Source: Desulfurivibrionaceae bacterium
Lineage (GTDB): Bacteria > Desulfobacterota > Desulfobulbia > Desulfobulbales > UBA5123
Length of the DNA: 64,000 bases
Reading direction: 5' to 3'
Assembly: GCA_030145325.1 (NCBI GenBank)
Contig: JAQYVW010000003.1
Coordinates: 37,129-101,128 of the forward strand
Shown here: piece by piece, positions 47,501 through 56,930 of the stretch
How positions within the stretch are numbered: the stretch's first letter is position 1
Layout of the letters: every line of letters starts with the position of its first letter
Notes under the pieces: model-generated
What the model was told of the DNA's origin: nothing
The model's input: the letters and a program-made list of their open reading frames with translations, nothing else
The model's database searches: none
Made by a program: the position numbers and the translations under genes

Positions 47501-48918
47501 TGACCGCCTGTGGGGTTAAGACGACAACGGCGGCCAATGGCCGGGAGGCGTTGCGTTTGCTTGAGGAAGGCGTAAGTGACCACGCCCCCTTTGACCTGAT
47601 CTTTACTGACTTGCAAATGCCGGAGCTGAACGGCCTGGAGTTGGCCGTCATGCTTCGGGAGCGCCTACATCTACAGCCGTTGCCGCGGTTGGTGATGGTC
47701 ACCGCCCACGCCACCGAGGAACTGCGGCAAAAAGCGGCTGAAGCAGGATTTGAGTTTGTGATGCAAAAACCGGTTACTCCCTCTGATCTGGTTGACTACC
47801 TGGTTGGCGATGGTGTGGCCCGCCCTCATCACACCGGCAGTGAAAGTTCGTCGCCGTTGTCAGATGAACTCAAAAAACGCCAGGGAGCCCGAATCTTGTT
47901 GGTGGAAGATAACGATATCAATCAGGAGATTGCCCAGGAACTTCTTCAAGATGTCGGGATGTCGGTCCGGGTGGCGGGGAACGGCATCGAGGCGTTGGCG
48001 ATCCTGGAGGAGGAGACCTTCGATCTGGTCTTGATGGATCTTCAGATGCCGGAGATGGGCGGCTACGAAGCGACCCGGCGGATTCGTCAACATGAGCAAT
48101 GGCAGCAGTTGCCCATCGTCGCCATGACCGCTCATGCCATGAGCGGTGATCGTGAGCTCTGTCTGGAAGCGGGGATGAACGATCATCTGGCCAAACCCAT
48201 CGAGGTGGATGATTTGTATGGTGCCCTGGGGCGCTGGCTTGCCCCCCGCGAAACGGAACCGGAATCCACAGCAGTGGTGCGGCCGGACGTGGTTGGCACG
48301 GAACTGCCGCAACATCTGCCCGGCATCGATGTGAGCACGGGGTTGCGGCGGGTGGGCGGCAATACGGATTTGTATCGGCGTCTGTTGGTTCGTTTCGTTA
48401 CCGGGAATCGTGATACTGCTGCTGGAATCACCGCCACCATTGCCGAAGAAGAGTGGGAGAAGGCGCGGGAGATGGTGCATGCGGTGAAGGGGGTGGCTGG
48501 TAATCTGGGGGCAAGGGCATTATTTGATGCCGCCGGAGACCTTGAGCAGCGGTTGCAGGAGAAAGAGCCACCCTCTGAAGCCATGTCGCGGTTTAGTGCT
48601 CTGTTCGAGGAAGTGCTTGGTGGTTTGCAAGGTTTGGCGGTTCAGCAGGCCCGGATGGAAGAAAAAGGGAGTGGCGGATCATCTCGGGAAGTGGATTCAC
48701 CGGCGGTGACAGAGAAACTGCAGCGACTGGAATTGTTGCTGGAGAGTGATTTGGGCGCGGCGCAACAATGTCTTGATGAATTGGAGCAACTCTTGGTGGA
48801 GACCCCGCTCTGGCCGGAGTGGCAGAAACTGGCGACGGCGCTGTCGGAGTATGATACCGATGCGGCGGCCTTGGTGATCAGCCATACAACTGCGTTGTTA
48901 AATATTGATTCGGAGTAG
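44599..48918 (+). CDS. Multi-PAS hybrid histidine kinase (HisKA-HATPase-REC-REC-Hpt)
   Basis: About 1439 aa from the ATG at 44599; a GTG at 44575 is also possible and neither has a strong ribosome site. TM1, periplasmic sensor and TM2 match the preceding cyclase. Then three PAS modules (about 300-420, 440-560, 565-680), HisKA with FLANMSHEIRTPMNAII (about 710), HATPase with GTGLGLAISCNIL, REC1 (RALVVEDNGPAREIF, LIFTDLQMPELNG), REC2 (ARILLVEDNDINQEI, LVLMDLQMPEMGG) and Hpt with HAVKGVAGNLGA (about 1293). Most of a phosphorelay is held in one protein. Confidence 0.92.
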   Translation: MESVSPPELTPSSRPQVCADATSGKRRTFLLLFLLPVVLAAMLGSLITVWSLYSLREENQARYAEERKDLQILIEVAHLGQQMAAMHQLSARGLKGAAAGELDEGAIYRIHSEIVDSLAELGERTVALAKDPHVAEMGGDDALIMVEDFANYRNFMVMATDIAAIDPTTAADYIDKAQEYFVDFIKRRQAISARISEATLAHGEAAASAFERVFLWVLTVSGVGLLVMLALALVSGRFLSLRLSAVAGALRLMARQTGMPPALPTMERLQGTGFCEIREMALAVLAFRKAIQERYLAEEELRKLTLAVEQSPSSIVIIDLDGRIEYVNQAFVKATGYLAEEAIGKSPRILYSGKTPTEIYEEMWTALTDGRTWRGELINQGRDGRGYIDQALVSPVRQADGRISHYLILSEDITERKALAAELEQYRLHLEELVQQKTTKLRASEASLKQAQEIAHLGNWEWDIATNTMAWSDEIYRIFGWQPQLFAADYDRFLAVIHPEDREMVQEALDHALRTPDAKYAVEYRLLREDGAERVVEERGLIVRDENGEPLRMMGVVHDITEQEKAREDLELYRLMIEKTADPVFLIDIEDGFRMAYVNEAAVNHFGAPREEILTWRIPDWDPNFAIDDLDAHLAEMKAHPGLVIETLHRVKGGELVPVEVSLNLTTYKGKICHFGYFKNISKRKEVEQKLLEAKAQAEAATRLKAEFLANMSHEIRTPMNAIINLSRLVLQTDLQGRPRDYMEKVMRAGRQLLHTINDILDFSKIESGKMLIEPTPFSLVEVLSDVAGVITPGLGGKNLEFLVDLGPDVPCELIGDSMRLRQVLNNLTGNAVKFTEQGEVVLAVREVSREADQVRVEFSVQDTGIGMTPEEQVRLFEPFHQADASISRRFGGTGLGLAISCNILQLMGKAELQVSSEAGKGSIFSFALAFKLADSGQGFAGAVNMQEKRALVVEDNGPAREIFSHMLTACGVKTTTAANGREALRLLEEGVSDHAPFDLIFTDLQMPELNGLELAVMLRERLHLQPLPRLVMVTAHATEELRQKAAEAGFEFVMQKPVTPSDLVDYLVGDGVARPHHTGSESSSPLSDELKKRQGARILLVEDNDINQEIAQELLQDVGMSVRVAGNGIEALAILEEETFDLVLMDLQMPEMGGYEATRRIRQHEQWQQLPIVAMTAHAMSGDRELCLEAGMNDHLAKPIEVDDLYGALGRWLAPRETEPESTAVVRPDVVGTELPQHLPGIDVSTGLRRVGGNTDLYRRLLVRFVTGNRDTAAGITATIAEEEWEKAREMVHAVKGVAGNLGARALFDAAGDLEQRLQEKEPPSEAMSRFSALFEEVLGGLQGLAVQQARMEEKGSGGSSREVDSPAVTEKLQRLELLLESDLGAAQQCLDELEQLLVETPLWPEWQKLATALSEYDTDAAALVISHTTALLNIDSE

Positions 48919-48920
48919 GT

Positions 48921-50024
48921 ATGAACCAGACCCAGAAACGGGATAAAGTGCTCATCGTTGATGATACCCCGGAAAATCTTGATATTTTGATGGCCGCTTT
49001 GTGTGATCGCTATGCCGTCGTGGCGGCGCGTGACGGCGAAAAGGCGCTCAGTATCGTGCAGGGAGTCAACCCGCCCGACATCGTCTTGCTCGATGTGATG
49101 ATGCCGGGGATGGATGGCTATCAGGTCTGCGAACGCATGCAGGCGGATCCGGCCACCCGTGAGATCCCGGTGATCTTTCTGACTGCCCTTGCTGACGAGC
49201 AGAACGAGTTGCGGGGATTAACGGTGGGGGCAGTGGACTATGTTCGGAAGCCCATTTCCGTACCCCTGGTGCGAGCCAGGATTCGCACTCATCTCAATCT
49301 GGCCCGAGCCCAACGGCAACTGGCCGCGCAGGTGATGGAACTCACTGCCGCGGCTGAACTCCGTGAGGATGTGGATCAGATCATGCGCCATGACCTCAAG
49401 GGGCCGCTCAATCCGGTGATCGGTTTCACCAGCATGATGCGCTCCTCCCCGGATCTCACCGAAAAGCATCGTCAATATGTAGAATTTATCCATGAATCAG
49501 GACTGAAAATGTTGGAGATGATTAACCGTTCGCTGGATCTTTTCAAGATGGAAAGCGGCACCTATGATTACCAGCCGGTGGCCATGGCTCTGACCGCGGC
49601 GGCAGCGCAAGCTGCGGAGGATCTTTCCACTCTGGCAGCGAAAAAGCATGTTGCCATCGCCCGGCAGGGGCAAGAGGTGATGGTCGCTGGGGACCAGTTG
49701 CTCTGTTATTCCATGCTTGCCAACCTGATCAAAAATGCCATTGAGGCCTCCCCGGCTGGTGCAGAGGTAAAGATTGAGTGTACCGGTGACGGAGAGTGCG
49801 GTGAGATTTGCATTTCGAATTCCGGCGCGGTGCCGGAAGCCATGCGGGCGACCTTTTTCGAAAAATACAGCACCGCCGGCAAGAAGGGTGGCACTGGGCT
49901 CGGCACCTATTCGGCGCGGTTGATAGCGGCGACCATGGCGGGAGAAATAAAGATGGAGAGCAGTGACGCTGATGGCACCCGGATTACGGTACGCTTGCCT
50001 GCGGCAGAGTTTTCTCTCGATTGA
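48921..50024 (+). CDS. Response regulator-histidine kinase fusion
   Basis: 367 aa, soluble. Receiver 1-125: KVLIVDDTPENLDIL, phospho-Asp in IVLLDVMMPGMDG, Lys in YVRKPISVPL. The kinase part has a RHDLKGPLNPVIGF phospho-His box (about 153-166, the RHDLKNPL-type variant), an N-box LIKNAIEASPAG and GGTGLGTYSARLI. It starts 2 bp after the hybrid kinase stop and is followed by the HD-GYP gene, so it is part of the same operon. It could accept phosphate from the hybrid kinase and pass signal onward. Confidence 0.92.
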   Translation: MNQTQKRDKVLIVDDTPENLDILMAALCDRYAVVAARDGEKALSIVQGVNPPDIVLLDVMMPGMDGYQVCERMQADPATREIPVIFLTALADEQNELRGLTVGAVDYVRKPISVPLVRARIRTHLNLARAQRQLAAQVMELTAAAELREDVDQIMRHDLKGPLNPVIGFTSMMRSSPDLTEKHRQYVEFIHESGLKMLEMINRSLDLFKMESGTYDYQPVAMALTAAAAQAAEDLSTLAAKKHVAIARQGQEVMVAGDQLLCYSMLANLIKNAIEASPAGAEVKIECTGDGECGEICISNSGAVPEAMRATFFEKYSTAGKKGGTGLGTYSARLIAATMAGEIKMESSDADGTRITVRLPAAEFSLD

Positions 50025-50040
50025 GTGAGGAGTGATAGAA

Positions 50041-51147
50041 ATGGGCAAGGCGAAAATTCTCATTGCCGACGATGTGGCAGAGAATATCGATGTTTTGATG
50101 GGGGTGCTAGCTGGCGAGTATGCCATTGTCGCTGCCAAGGATGGGGCCAAGGCTTTGGCTCTGGCCAGCCAGGAGCCGCGACCGGATTTGATTCTTCTCG
50201 ATGTGATGATGCCGAAGATGGATGGCTACGAGGTGTGCCGAAGGCTGAAGGCTGATCCGGCCACTGCCGACATTCCGGTACTCTTTGTCACCGCCCTTGG
50301 TGGTCATGAAGAAGAATCCAAGGGGCTTGCTCTTGGGGCGTTGGATTACATCACCAAGCCCTTTCAGCCGGATCTGGTCAAAGTACGGGTGGCCAATCAT
50401 CTTGAACTCAAGCAGCACCGGGATCGCCTTGAGGAATTGGTCGCGGCAAGAACCCGTGAGCTAGTTCTTACGCGCGATGTGACCATTTTTACCCTGGCCA
50501 ACCTGGCGGAAACTCGCGACCCGGAAACCGGTGGCCATATCCGCCGCACCCAGACCTATGTGCGCCTTCTGGCTGAAAAGCTTGCCGAACAACCGCGTTT
50601 TACCGCTGAGTTGCCTGTTCGTGCCATCGAACTGCTCTACAAGTCGGCCCCCCTCCATGACGTGGGCAAGGTGGGGGTGCCGGACGCCATCCTCCTGAAA
50701 CCCGGTAAACTCACCAACGACGAATTCGAGGAGATCAAGAAACACACCACCTACGGACGGGATGCGCTGGCCGTCGGGGTGGAGGAGTTGGGAGAAAACT
50801 CCTTTCTCGGCTACGCTATGGAGATTGCCTACAGCCACCACGAAAAATGGGACGGCAGCGGTTACCCGCTGGGCCTGAAAGGAGAAAAGATCCCCCTTTC
50901 CGGGCGCTTGATGGCCATCGCCGATGTTTACGACGCCCTGATCTCGAAAAGGGTTTACAAGCCGCCCTTTCCGCATAGTAAGGCGGTGGCCATCATCAGC
51001 GAGGGGAGCGGTAATCATTTCGACCCTGTGCTGGTTAGCGCTTTCCTGGAAATCAAAGAAAGCTTTCGTCGCACCGCCATTCAATTTGCTGATTTCGAGG
51101 AGGAGCGGCGGGTTTGGGCCGGAGAAGAGGGTACGAGTCAATCGTAA
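50041..51147 (+). CDS. Response regulator with HD-GYP phosphodiesterase domain
   Basis: 368 aa from the ATG at 50041 (MGKAKILIADD); GAGGAG lies 9 bp upstream and a GTG at 50032 is less likely. Receiver 1-120 with LILLDVMMPKMDG and YITKPFQPDL. HD-GYP domain about 155-345: LHDVGKVGVPDAILLKPGKL and HHEKWDGSGYPLGLKGEKIP are complete, so c-di-GMP hydrolysis is expected. With the GGDEF gene upstream, one operon encodes both synthesis and breakdown of c-di-GMP. Confidence 0.94.
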   Translation: MGKAKILIADDVAENIDVLMGVLAGEYAIVAAKDGAKALALASQEPRPDLILLDVMMPKMDGYEVCRRLKADPATADIPVLFVTALGGHEEESKGLALGALDYITKPFQPDLVKVRVANHLELKQHRDRLEELVAARTRELVLTRDVTIFTLANLAETRDPETGGHIRRTQTYVRLLAEKLAEQPRFTAELPVRAIELLYKSAPLHDVGKVGVPDAILLKPGKLTNDEFEEIKKHTTYGRDALAVGVEELGENSFLGYAMEIAYSHHEKWDGSGYPLGLKGEKIPLSGRLMAIADVYDALISKRVYKPPFPHSKAVAIISEGSGNHFDPVLVSAFLEIKESFRRTAIQFADFEEERRVWAGEEGTSQS

Positions 51148-51261
51148 CTGCTTAGCATGTAATTTCTGAATTTCTCATCTACAGCGCCGGATGAGTGGCT
51201 TCAACCTTTGCAAAATCATTGCCGAGATGATCACCTGTAACTTCTAAAAAGAATATAAATA

Positions 51262-52668
51262 CTATTCACCAACGCCATCGCTTGGCTGGACGAGGCTATC
51301 GGCGGCCAAGGTGCCAAGGGTGGCGCGGGCACCGGTCAGGGCTTTTTCTGAGAGTTCACCGCCCCTGCTTTCCGGCTGTGTTTTCCCGAAAATAACATCC
51401 AGCACCTCGATGACCGGAATTTGTTCCGCCGGGGTGGCGGGCAGGTAGGAGGTCTCTTCTCCTTCAGCCAATCGTACCAGACCGGCTTCGATAAGTTTGT
51501 GCAGGAGGGAGATGATGGTCTGATCCGGATAATCCAGTCGTTGTATGAGGCTGTCCAGGCTGGAAACCGTGCGGTTGTTGAAATCCGAAAAAAGAATCCC
51601 CATTAGATCGAAGGCCAAAGCCAGTTCCATGCGCGGGGAAATGTGGGCATTGCTTCCCTTTGGCTGGTAGCGGTGGCGGACATTAACTGCAAAGGCGACC
51701 TCGGCCCCTGAGAGAAAGACCATCCAGCCGATATAGATCCAGAGGAAGAAGAGCGGCAGGGTGGCGAAGGAGCCATAGATGGCGTTGTATTTTGCGACCC
51801 CGATTTGCAGGCTGATAAAGAGCGATTGAATGAAGAGCCAGCCCACCGCCCCGACCAGGGCGCCGATGAGGGCTGGGAATAGTGGCACCCGACTGTTGGG
51901 CAGAAAACGGTAGAGGATCAACAGGGTCATGACCAAAAAAGAATAACTCAACAATCGCACCAGCAGCGGGCCACCCCAGGCCATAGGGAAGACATGTTGG
52001 AGGATATCAAGGGTGGTTTTGCTTTGCAGGGCGGCCATGGCTGCCACGCCGATATTGACGGACAGGGGCAGGAGGAGCATCAGGGCCAGGTAATCCATAA
52101 TCCGCCGCCCCATGGAGCGACCGCTTTTTGCCTGCCAGACCGCGTTCATCGCCTGTTCGATGGTGCCGAGCACCGAAATCACGGTGATGAAGAGGCCGGC
52201 GATGCCGAAGATACCCAGGGTGGCGAAGTTGGTCTTGTCCACATAGTCGAAAATGGTGTCCGTGGCCTTTTTTAGGTGGCTGGTTAGGGATTTGGGTTGG
52301 CTTTCTTCGTTCTCAGCCGAGTTGGGTGGCGGTACGGATATTTCTGGCGATAGATCCTCAGGCGCGTCCAGGGTGTCGATGAACTGATAAGCGGCGGCTC
52401 GCATCTGGTCCCCTGCTCCCAATCCTTTTAGAACCGCAGTGGAGAGCGCCAGCATCGGCACCATGGAGAGGATGATGGTGAAGGTCAGGGCGCTGGCTCG
52501 GAGGGGAATGGCGTCTTGGATAAATTCGCGGATAAAGATGGCGATGATCCGGCAGGTGGTTCGCAGCTTCTGCGTCATCGTGGTCTCGTCACGGCAGGGC
52601 TTACGCCACAGCCAGGCGAGGAACGGCTCTTTCTTGCTGGCGAAAAATTGTGGAGATTCTGCGGTCAT
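51262..52668 (-). CDS. YihY/BrkB family membrane protein with C-terminal winged helix
   Basis: 468 aa. Family start REFIQDAIPLRASALTFTIILSMVPML; about six membrane helices (about 50-75, 150-175, 200-225, 245-265, 275-300, 310-335), with the loop YNAIYGSFATLPLFFLWIYIGW diagnostic of the family. The C-terminal ~130 residues are soluble and read as a winged helix (SLDSLIQRLDYPDQTIISLLHKLIEAGLVR), as in many longer members. The old RNase BN name is not supported for this family. It starts 2 bp after the AsmA-like stop. Confidence 0.9.
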   Translation of the reverse strand: MTAESPQFFASKKEPFLAWLWRKPCRDETTMTQKLRTTCRIIAIFIREFIQDAIPLRASALTFTIILSMVPMLALSTAVLKGLGAGDQMRAAAYQFIDTLDAPEDLSPEISVPPPNSAENEESQPKSLTSHLKKATDTIFDYVDKTNFATLGIFGIAGLFITVISVLGTIEQAMNAVWQAKSGRSMGRRIMDYLALMLLLPLSVNIGVAAMAALQSKTTLDILQHVFPMAWGGPLLVRLLSYSFLVMTLLILYRFLPNSRVPLFPALIGALVGAVGWLFIQSLFISLQIGVAKYNAIYGSFATLPLFFLWIYIGWMVFLSGAEVAFAVNVRHRYQPKGSNAHISPRMELALAFDLMGILFSDFNNRTVSSLDSLIQRLDYPDQTIISLLHKLIEAGLVRLAEGEETSYLPATPAEQIPVIEVLDVIFGKTQPESRGGELSEKALTGARATLGTLAADSLVQPSDGVGE

Positions 52669-52670
52669 GA

Positions 52671-54503
52671 TCAGTTCCCGAAAAAGCCTTTAAAAAGTTT
52701 CTGAGCCTGCTCGGCTGGTTTTTTCTCACCCCCGCCGGATTGATTGCCAAGCAGTTGCTTGCCGATTTCTTTTAACGCCTTTTCTTTGATTTGTTTTTCA
52801 ACTGCCGCCTGATTCAAAATGGCTCGGGGTGAATTAGTGGTGCCGGTTAGTTTCAGGTTGAGGGTGGTGGCACCGTTCTTGTCGGCCAGATACTTAAGGA
52901 ACGAGGCCTTCTCTTGGAGTTGTTTGGCCACCGCGCCGGAAAATTCAAAGCTAAGGGGCAGGTCAAGTTTGCCGTCATTGATATCAACGTTGCCATCTGT
53001 TTGCACCTTGATCCCGGCACCCTTGAGCAGAGAGCGAAGCTGGAGTTGACCCTTCCTTAGATGCAGATTGCCGTCGACATTATTGAGGGTCAGATTGCGC
53101 AGTTGTTCAAGTTTAAGAACATTGGCCAAGGTTGTGCTGATGGGTGTTTCGCTTATTTTTGCTCCCTGCATCCCGTAGGTGGCATCAAGATTGAGGTGTT
53201 TTTTTAGCAAGTCGGCAGAGAGACCGGTGCCGGAAAATTTCAGACCAGCGGCCATGCCGCCGGAGAGAATATTGGCCTGGGGGCTAACCAGGCTGGCAAG
53301 TAGCTCCTGGATCTGCAGAGCGGCGATGTCTAGCGTCCCGTGGTAGGCCGGGTTGCTCTTGGTGAGATCGATTTGTGTCTTGCCGACAAATTTGCCGCCC
53401 GCTGTTTTGAAAGAGAGGTTGCTTACATCGGCAACACCGTTCTTGAGGGTGTAAGCCAGCGCTAAATCATCTACGGTCAATTTTTGGTAGAGGATTTCGT
53501 CAACCTTGATTGAGCCGGTAAGGTCCAGCCCTGGAGGCAGAGCAGCGGCGATGGGGGTGTCTTTCTTTGTGGTTTGTTTTGCCCCTGTTTTTTGCGGGTT
53601 GGAGGTCGGTGGCAGTTTTTCGGCCAGAGCCAGCAGTTGATCGATATTCAATTTGTCGCTGCTGATATCCAATTGCAGTGGGGGAAGCGGTTTGGCGAGA
53701 AGATTTTTGGCCTTGGCGACGATGTTCAGGTGTTGTTGGTCGATATCGATCAAGAGTTTACAGGTTGCCCTGCGGTTATCAAAAGAGCCCTTGCCCTGTA
53801 GTTTTGGTTTGATCTGGCCATGGCTGATGTCGGCAGTAAAATCGAAATCGCCCTTAAATTTTAAGTCAGCGAGGTTGGCGCCCATGGCAACGGTGATGTC
53901 GGCAGTGGCGGTGGCGTCGATTTCGGGTAGCTCCTGCATGGCATCATGAACTGAGATATGGGCCTTGTTGATGGTGATGCGGTCAACGGTAAGAGCCAGG
54001 GGCAGTGAGGTTGGGGATGTCGGGGTGGAGGCAGGTTCCTTTGCTGGCGCCGGTTTGTCGGCCAGGATGGCAAGGGATTCGAAGTTGAAATGGCCGGTTT
54101 GGTCTCGGGTTATCCGGCAGGATGGTTGATCAACAACAACCTCGGAGATAACCAGTTTCTTTTGTAGAAGGGGAAAGAGATCGTAGTGGAGCACAAACCT
54201 GTTCATGGCAAGAAAGTCGCTGCTCTTATCCGCTTCTTTGATGATTAGATTGTTAATGGTGATGCCGCTGAAGAGGCCCACGTCAATACTGCCCACGGCC
54301 ACGCTTCTTCCCAAGGCGGCTTCGGTGGGGGGAAGAATTAATTCTTTGAGGCGCGCATCGGTGAGGTAGAAGCGGATAAAGATCGACGAGGCCAGCACCA
54401 GGACGATGAGCAAGATCAGCAGACTGCCGATCAGTTTGCAAAATTTGCCGATCAGGCCTGTTTTTTTGTCATTGTCGACCAGTGGTTTTGTATCATCATA
54501 CAT
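52671..54503 (-). CDS. AsmA family outer-membrane biogenesis protein
   Basis: 610 aa. One N-terminal membrane helix (about 20-48, FCKLIGSLLILLIVLVLASSIFIRFY), then a long periplasmic beta-rich part. AsmA N-terminal region ALGRSVAVGSIDVGLFSGITINNLIIK and C-terminal AsmA_2 region (GGMAAGLKFSGTGLSADLLKKHLNLDATYGMQGAKI, followed by DGNVDINDGKLDLP). Members belong to the bridge-like lipid transfer group that moves phospholipid towards the outer membrane. Operon with the YihY-like gene, 2 bp apart. Confidence 0.88.
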   Translation of the reverse strand: MYDDTKPLVDNDKKTGLIGKFCKLIGSLLILLIVLVLASSIFIRFYLTDARLKELILPPTEAALGRSVAVGSIDVGLFSGITINNLIIKEADKSSDFLAMNRFVLHYDLFPLLQKKLVISEVVVDQPSCRITRDQTGHFNFESLAILADKPAPAKEPASTPTSPTSLPLALTVDRITINKAHISVHDAMQELPEIDATATADITVAMGANLADLKFKGDFDFTADISHGQIKPKLQGKGSFDNRRATCKLLIDIDQQHLNIVAKAKNLLAKPLPPLQLDISSDKLNIDQLLALAEKLPPTSNPQKTGAKQTTKKDTPIAAALPPGLDLTGSIKVDEILYQKLTVDDLALAYTLKNGVADVSNLSFKTAGGKFVGKTQIDLTKSNPAYHGTLDIAALQIQELLASLVSPQANILSGGMAAGLKFSGTGLSADLLKKHLNLDATYGMQGAKISETPISTTLANVLKLEQLRNLTLNNVDGNLHLRKGQLQLRSLLKGAGIKVQTDGNVDINDGKLDLPLSFEFSGAVAKQLQEKASFLKYLADKNGATTLNLKLTGTTNSPRAILNQAAVEKQIKEKALKEIGKQLLGNQSGGGEKKPAEQAQKLFKGFFGN

Positions 54504-54700
54504 GGGGAAACTCCTAGCGACTGTGGGGGTAGTGGAGAAAGAAACCCAGGAGAAGAAAATGTTAACTTCTGGAAATGTAAAAAATTTTACTACAGTGTCA
54601 GGAACGAGGCAAAGAAAATCTCCTTATTGTTTGGGTTGAACATTTGTCAGGGCGAGGAGGCGGCTCAGTCGGAGGGGCCTGGATCCCGGCATCTGTCTCC

Positions 54701-54728
54701 TTGACAAGGGCGTGCTTCCTGCTATCCT
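54701..54728 (+). promoter_or_regulatory. Sigma70-type promoter of the RACo-like gene
   Basis: TTGACA (54701-54706), 16-bp spacer, TATCCT (54723-54728), about 90 bp upstream of the start codon. Otherwise the 318-bp gap from 54504 holds no gene that I can support. Confidence 0.5.
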
Positions 54729-54821
54729 TGGTAAGTTTATGAAACAGCGGCGGGAATGATCCTTGCCGTTTCTTTTGCGTGGTAATCGCAGGGCTACGGG
54801 TCCCATTGAAGGAGTAGAAGC

Positions 54822-56750
54822 GTGATGAAGAAAACCGTCCATTTTCAGCCGGACAATGTCAAGATTGAAGTGGATAAGGGGGAAAACCTCCTTACCGCTG
54901 CGGCCAAGGCTGGTATCTATATAAATGCTTATTGCGGCGGCGATGGCGTTTGTGGCAAGTGCAAGGTGAAGATAGAGGAAGGCGAGGTTATTGCTGAAAA
55001 AGCGAACCTCCGCAGTGCTGATCATGAAGCTGGTTTCCGGCTGGCCTGTAAATCTGAGATTGTCTCTGATTTGGTGGTTTCCATTCCCGAGATCAAGGGG
55101 GCCGATGGCAAACCTCTTTCTCGGAAGCCCAAGACCACCCGGGCGATCTCGGCTCGATCCCTTGAATCCCTCACCGGAGACTGGAAGGTGGATCCGCCGG
55201 TGGAAAAACGGTTCCTCAAACTCGATCCCCCCACCATGGATGATAATGTCCCGGATTTGCACCGGTTACTGCGGGCGATTAAGAAGGGGTGTTACGAGTG
55301 CGCTGAGCCCACCTTTGATCATCCCCAGCTCTTGCAGGAATTGCCCTTTACCCTGCGCGAGTCCAACTGGGAGGTGACGGTTATCCTCTTGCGCGGCAAA
55401 CGGGCCGAGGAGCCGGATCGGATCATTGCCGTGGAGCCAGGCAACACCACCGACCGCTTGTATGGTTTGGCCCTGGATATTGGCACCACCACCGTTTGCG
55501 GGGTGCTCATTGACCTCAATAACGGCAAGGTTCTGGCCGATGCCTCGGCCTATAACGAGCAGATCAGCTATGGCGAGGATGTTATCTCCCGGATCATCTA
55601 TTCCCAGCGCCCTGGCGGCTTAAAAACCTTGCAGGAACGAGTGGTGCGCACCATCAATCAGGTTATCGAAACGGTTTGCAAGACCATGATCATCAGCCCC
55701 AGTGATATCAGCTATATCATGACCGCCGGGAACACCATCATGAGTCATCTCCTTCTGGCCCTGGATCCCAAATACTTGCGTGAATCGCCTTATGTGCCCA
55801 CTTGTAACCAGTTTCCCCTCACCAGGGCTGCAGCCCTGGGGGTTCTGGCCCATCCTTCGGTGCGTCTCTACCTCTATCCGTCGGTGGCAAGCTATGTGGG
55901 CGGCGATATCACTGCCGGGGTGCATGCCTGCCGGATGCATCAGAGCCCGGAGGTGACCCTCTTCATCGATATCGGCACCAATGGCGAGATCGTCATCGGC
56001 AATGAGGATTGGATGGTATGCGCGGCCTGTTCTGCCGGGCCGGCCTTTGAGGGCGGCGGCATCAAACATGGGATGCGGGCCAGCGGCGGGGCCATTGAAA
56101 ACTTCCATATTCACCACGAAACCCTAGAGCCGATGATCGTCACCATCGAGCAGGGTAAACCTCGGGGGATATGCGGTTCCGGCTTGATCAGTATCGTTTC
56201 CGAGTTGCTGGAGGCCAAGGTTATTGATCAGCAAGGTAAGTTTGATCGTAAGCTTGATCATGCCCGCCTTCGTGCCAGCGAGGATGGCTACGAGTATGTG
56301 CTGGTTTGGGGTAAGGACGCCATGGTTGGCGAGGATATCGTCATCACCGAGGTGGATCTCGACAACCTGACCCGGGCCAAGGGAGCTATGTACGCGGGCT
56401 ACCAAACCTTGCTGGAGTCGGTGGGAATGACCTTTGCTGATCTTGATCGGGTAATTCTGGCCGGGAACTTCGGGGCCTATATCGATCTTGAGCGGGCCAT
56501 CTGCATCGGTCTGTTGCCGGACATTGATCGCGATAAATTTTACTATCTCGGCAATGGTTCCATGCTGGGCTGCCAGATCAGCCTTACCGATAATAATCGC
56601 TTCCGGGAGCGGACAGCGGTGAGCAGCCTGATGACTAACATGGAGCTCAGCGAAAATAGCGAGTTCATGAGCCATTATATGGCGGCTCTTTTCCTCCCCC
56701 ACACCGATATGAGCCTCTTTCCCACTGTTGCCGAGAAGCTGGCGGAATAG
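54822..56750 (+). CDS. RACo-like corrinoid activation protein (2Fe-2S plus ASKHA ATPase)
   Basis: 642 aa. Residues 1-95 are a plant-type 2Fe-2S ferredoxin (AYCGGDGVCGKCKV, then FRLACKSE for the last Cys). A linker follows, then an ASKHA actin-like ATPase (DUF4445) from about 200: LALDIGTTTVCGVLIDLNNG, TAGNTIMSHLLL, LFIDIGTNGEIVIGN, ILAGNFGAYIDLERAICIGLLPD. These proteins use ATP to reduce an inactive Co(II) corrinoid back to Co(I) for methyl transfer. The acsE gene 1.2 kb downstream is the matching pathway. GTG (54822) and ATG (54825) are adjacent starts behind GGAG. Confidence 0.92.
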   Translation: MMKKTVHFQPDNVKIEVDKGENLLTAAAKAGIYINAYCGGDGVCGKCKVKIEEGEVIAEKANLRSADHEAGFRLACKSEIVSDLVVSIPEIKGADGKPLSRKPKTTRAISARSLESLTGDWKVDPPVEKRFLKLDPPTMDDNVPDLHRLLRAIKKGCYECAEPTFDHPQLLQELPFTLRESNWEVTVILLRGKRAEEPDRIIAVEPGNTTDRLYGLALDIGTTTVCGVLIDLNNGKVLADASAYNEQISYGEDVISRIIYSQRPGGLKTLQERVVRTINQVIETVCKTMIISPSDISYIMTAGNTIMSHLLLALDPKYLRESPYVPTCNQFPLTRAAALGVLAHPSVRLYLYPSVASYVGGDITAGVHACRMHQSPEVTLFIDIGTNGEIVIGNEDWMVCAACSAGPAFEGGGIKHGMRASGGAIENFHIHHETLEPMIVTIEQGKPRGICGSGLISIVSELLEAKVIDQQGKFDRKLDHARLRASEDGYEYVLVWGKDAMVGEDIVITEVDLDNLTRAKGAMYAGYQTLLESVGMTFADLDRVILAGNFGAYIDLERAICIGLLPDIDRDKFYYLGNGSMLGCQISLTDNNRFRERTAVSSLMTNMELSENSEFMSHYMAALFLPHTDMSLFPTVAEKLAE

Positions 56751-56773
56751 GGCGCGGATCACGGGATAACGGC

Positions 56774-56929
56774 CTAGCGAGTGTCTGTCCATAAATGGTC
56801 TTTTTGCCCGATCTCTGCGTTATGTTCAAAAAATAATGCTCGGAATATCAAACATATGCCTGCGCTTATTTTTTTTCGCATGCCTTGATCTCGAACAAAA
56901 ATCCTCATTTATGGACAGACACTAGCGAG
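56774..56929. mobile_element. 140-bp MITE with 16-bp TIRs and 8-bp target duplication
   Basis: Terminal inverted repeats TGTCTGTCCATAAATG (56782-56797) and CATTTATGGACAGACA (56906-56921) are perfect. CTAGCGAG is duplicated at both sides (56774-56781 and 56922-56929). The interior is AT-rich and non-coding. It has no transposase and must have been moved in trans. The right edge lies immediately before the ATG of the glycosyltransferase gene. Confidence 0.92.
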
Positions 56930-56930
56930 C

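Noticed and set aside
46123..47616. 497-codon reverse-strand frame inside the hybrid kinase gene
   Set aside because: Antisense shadow of HisKA/HATPase/PAS coding sequence; no protein family.
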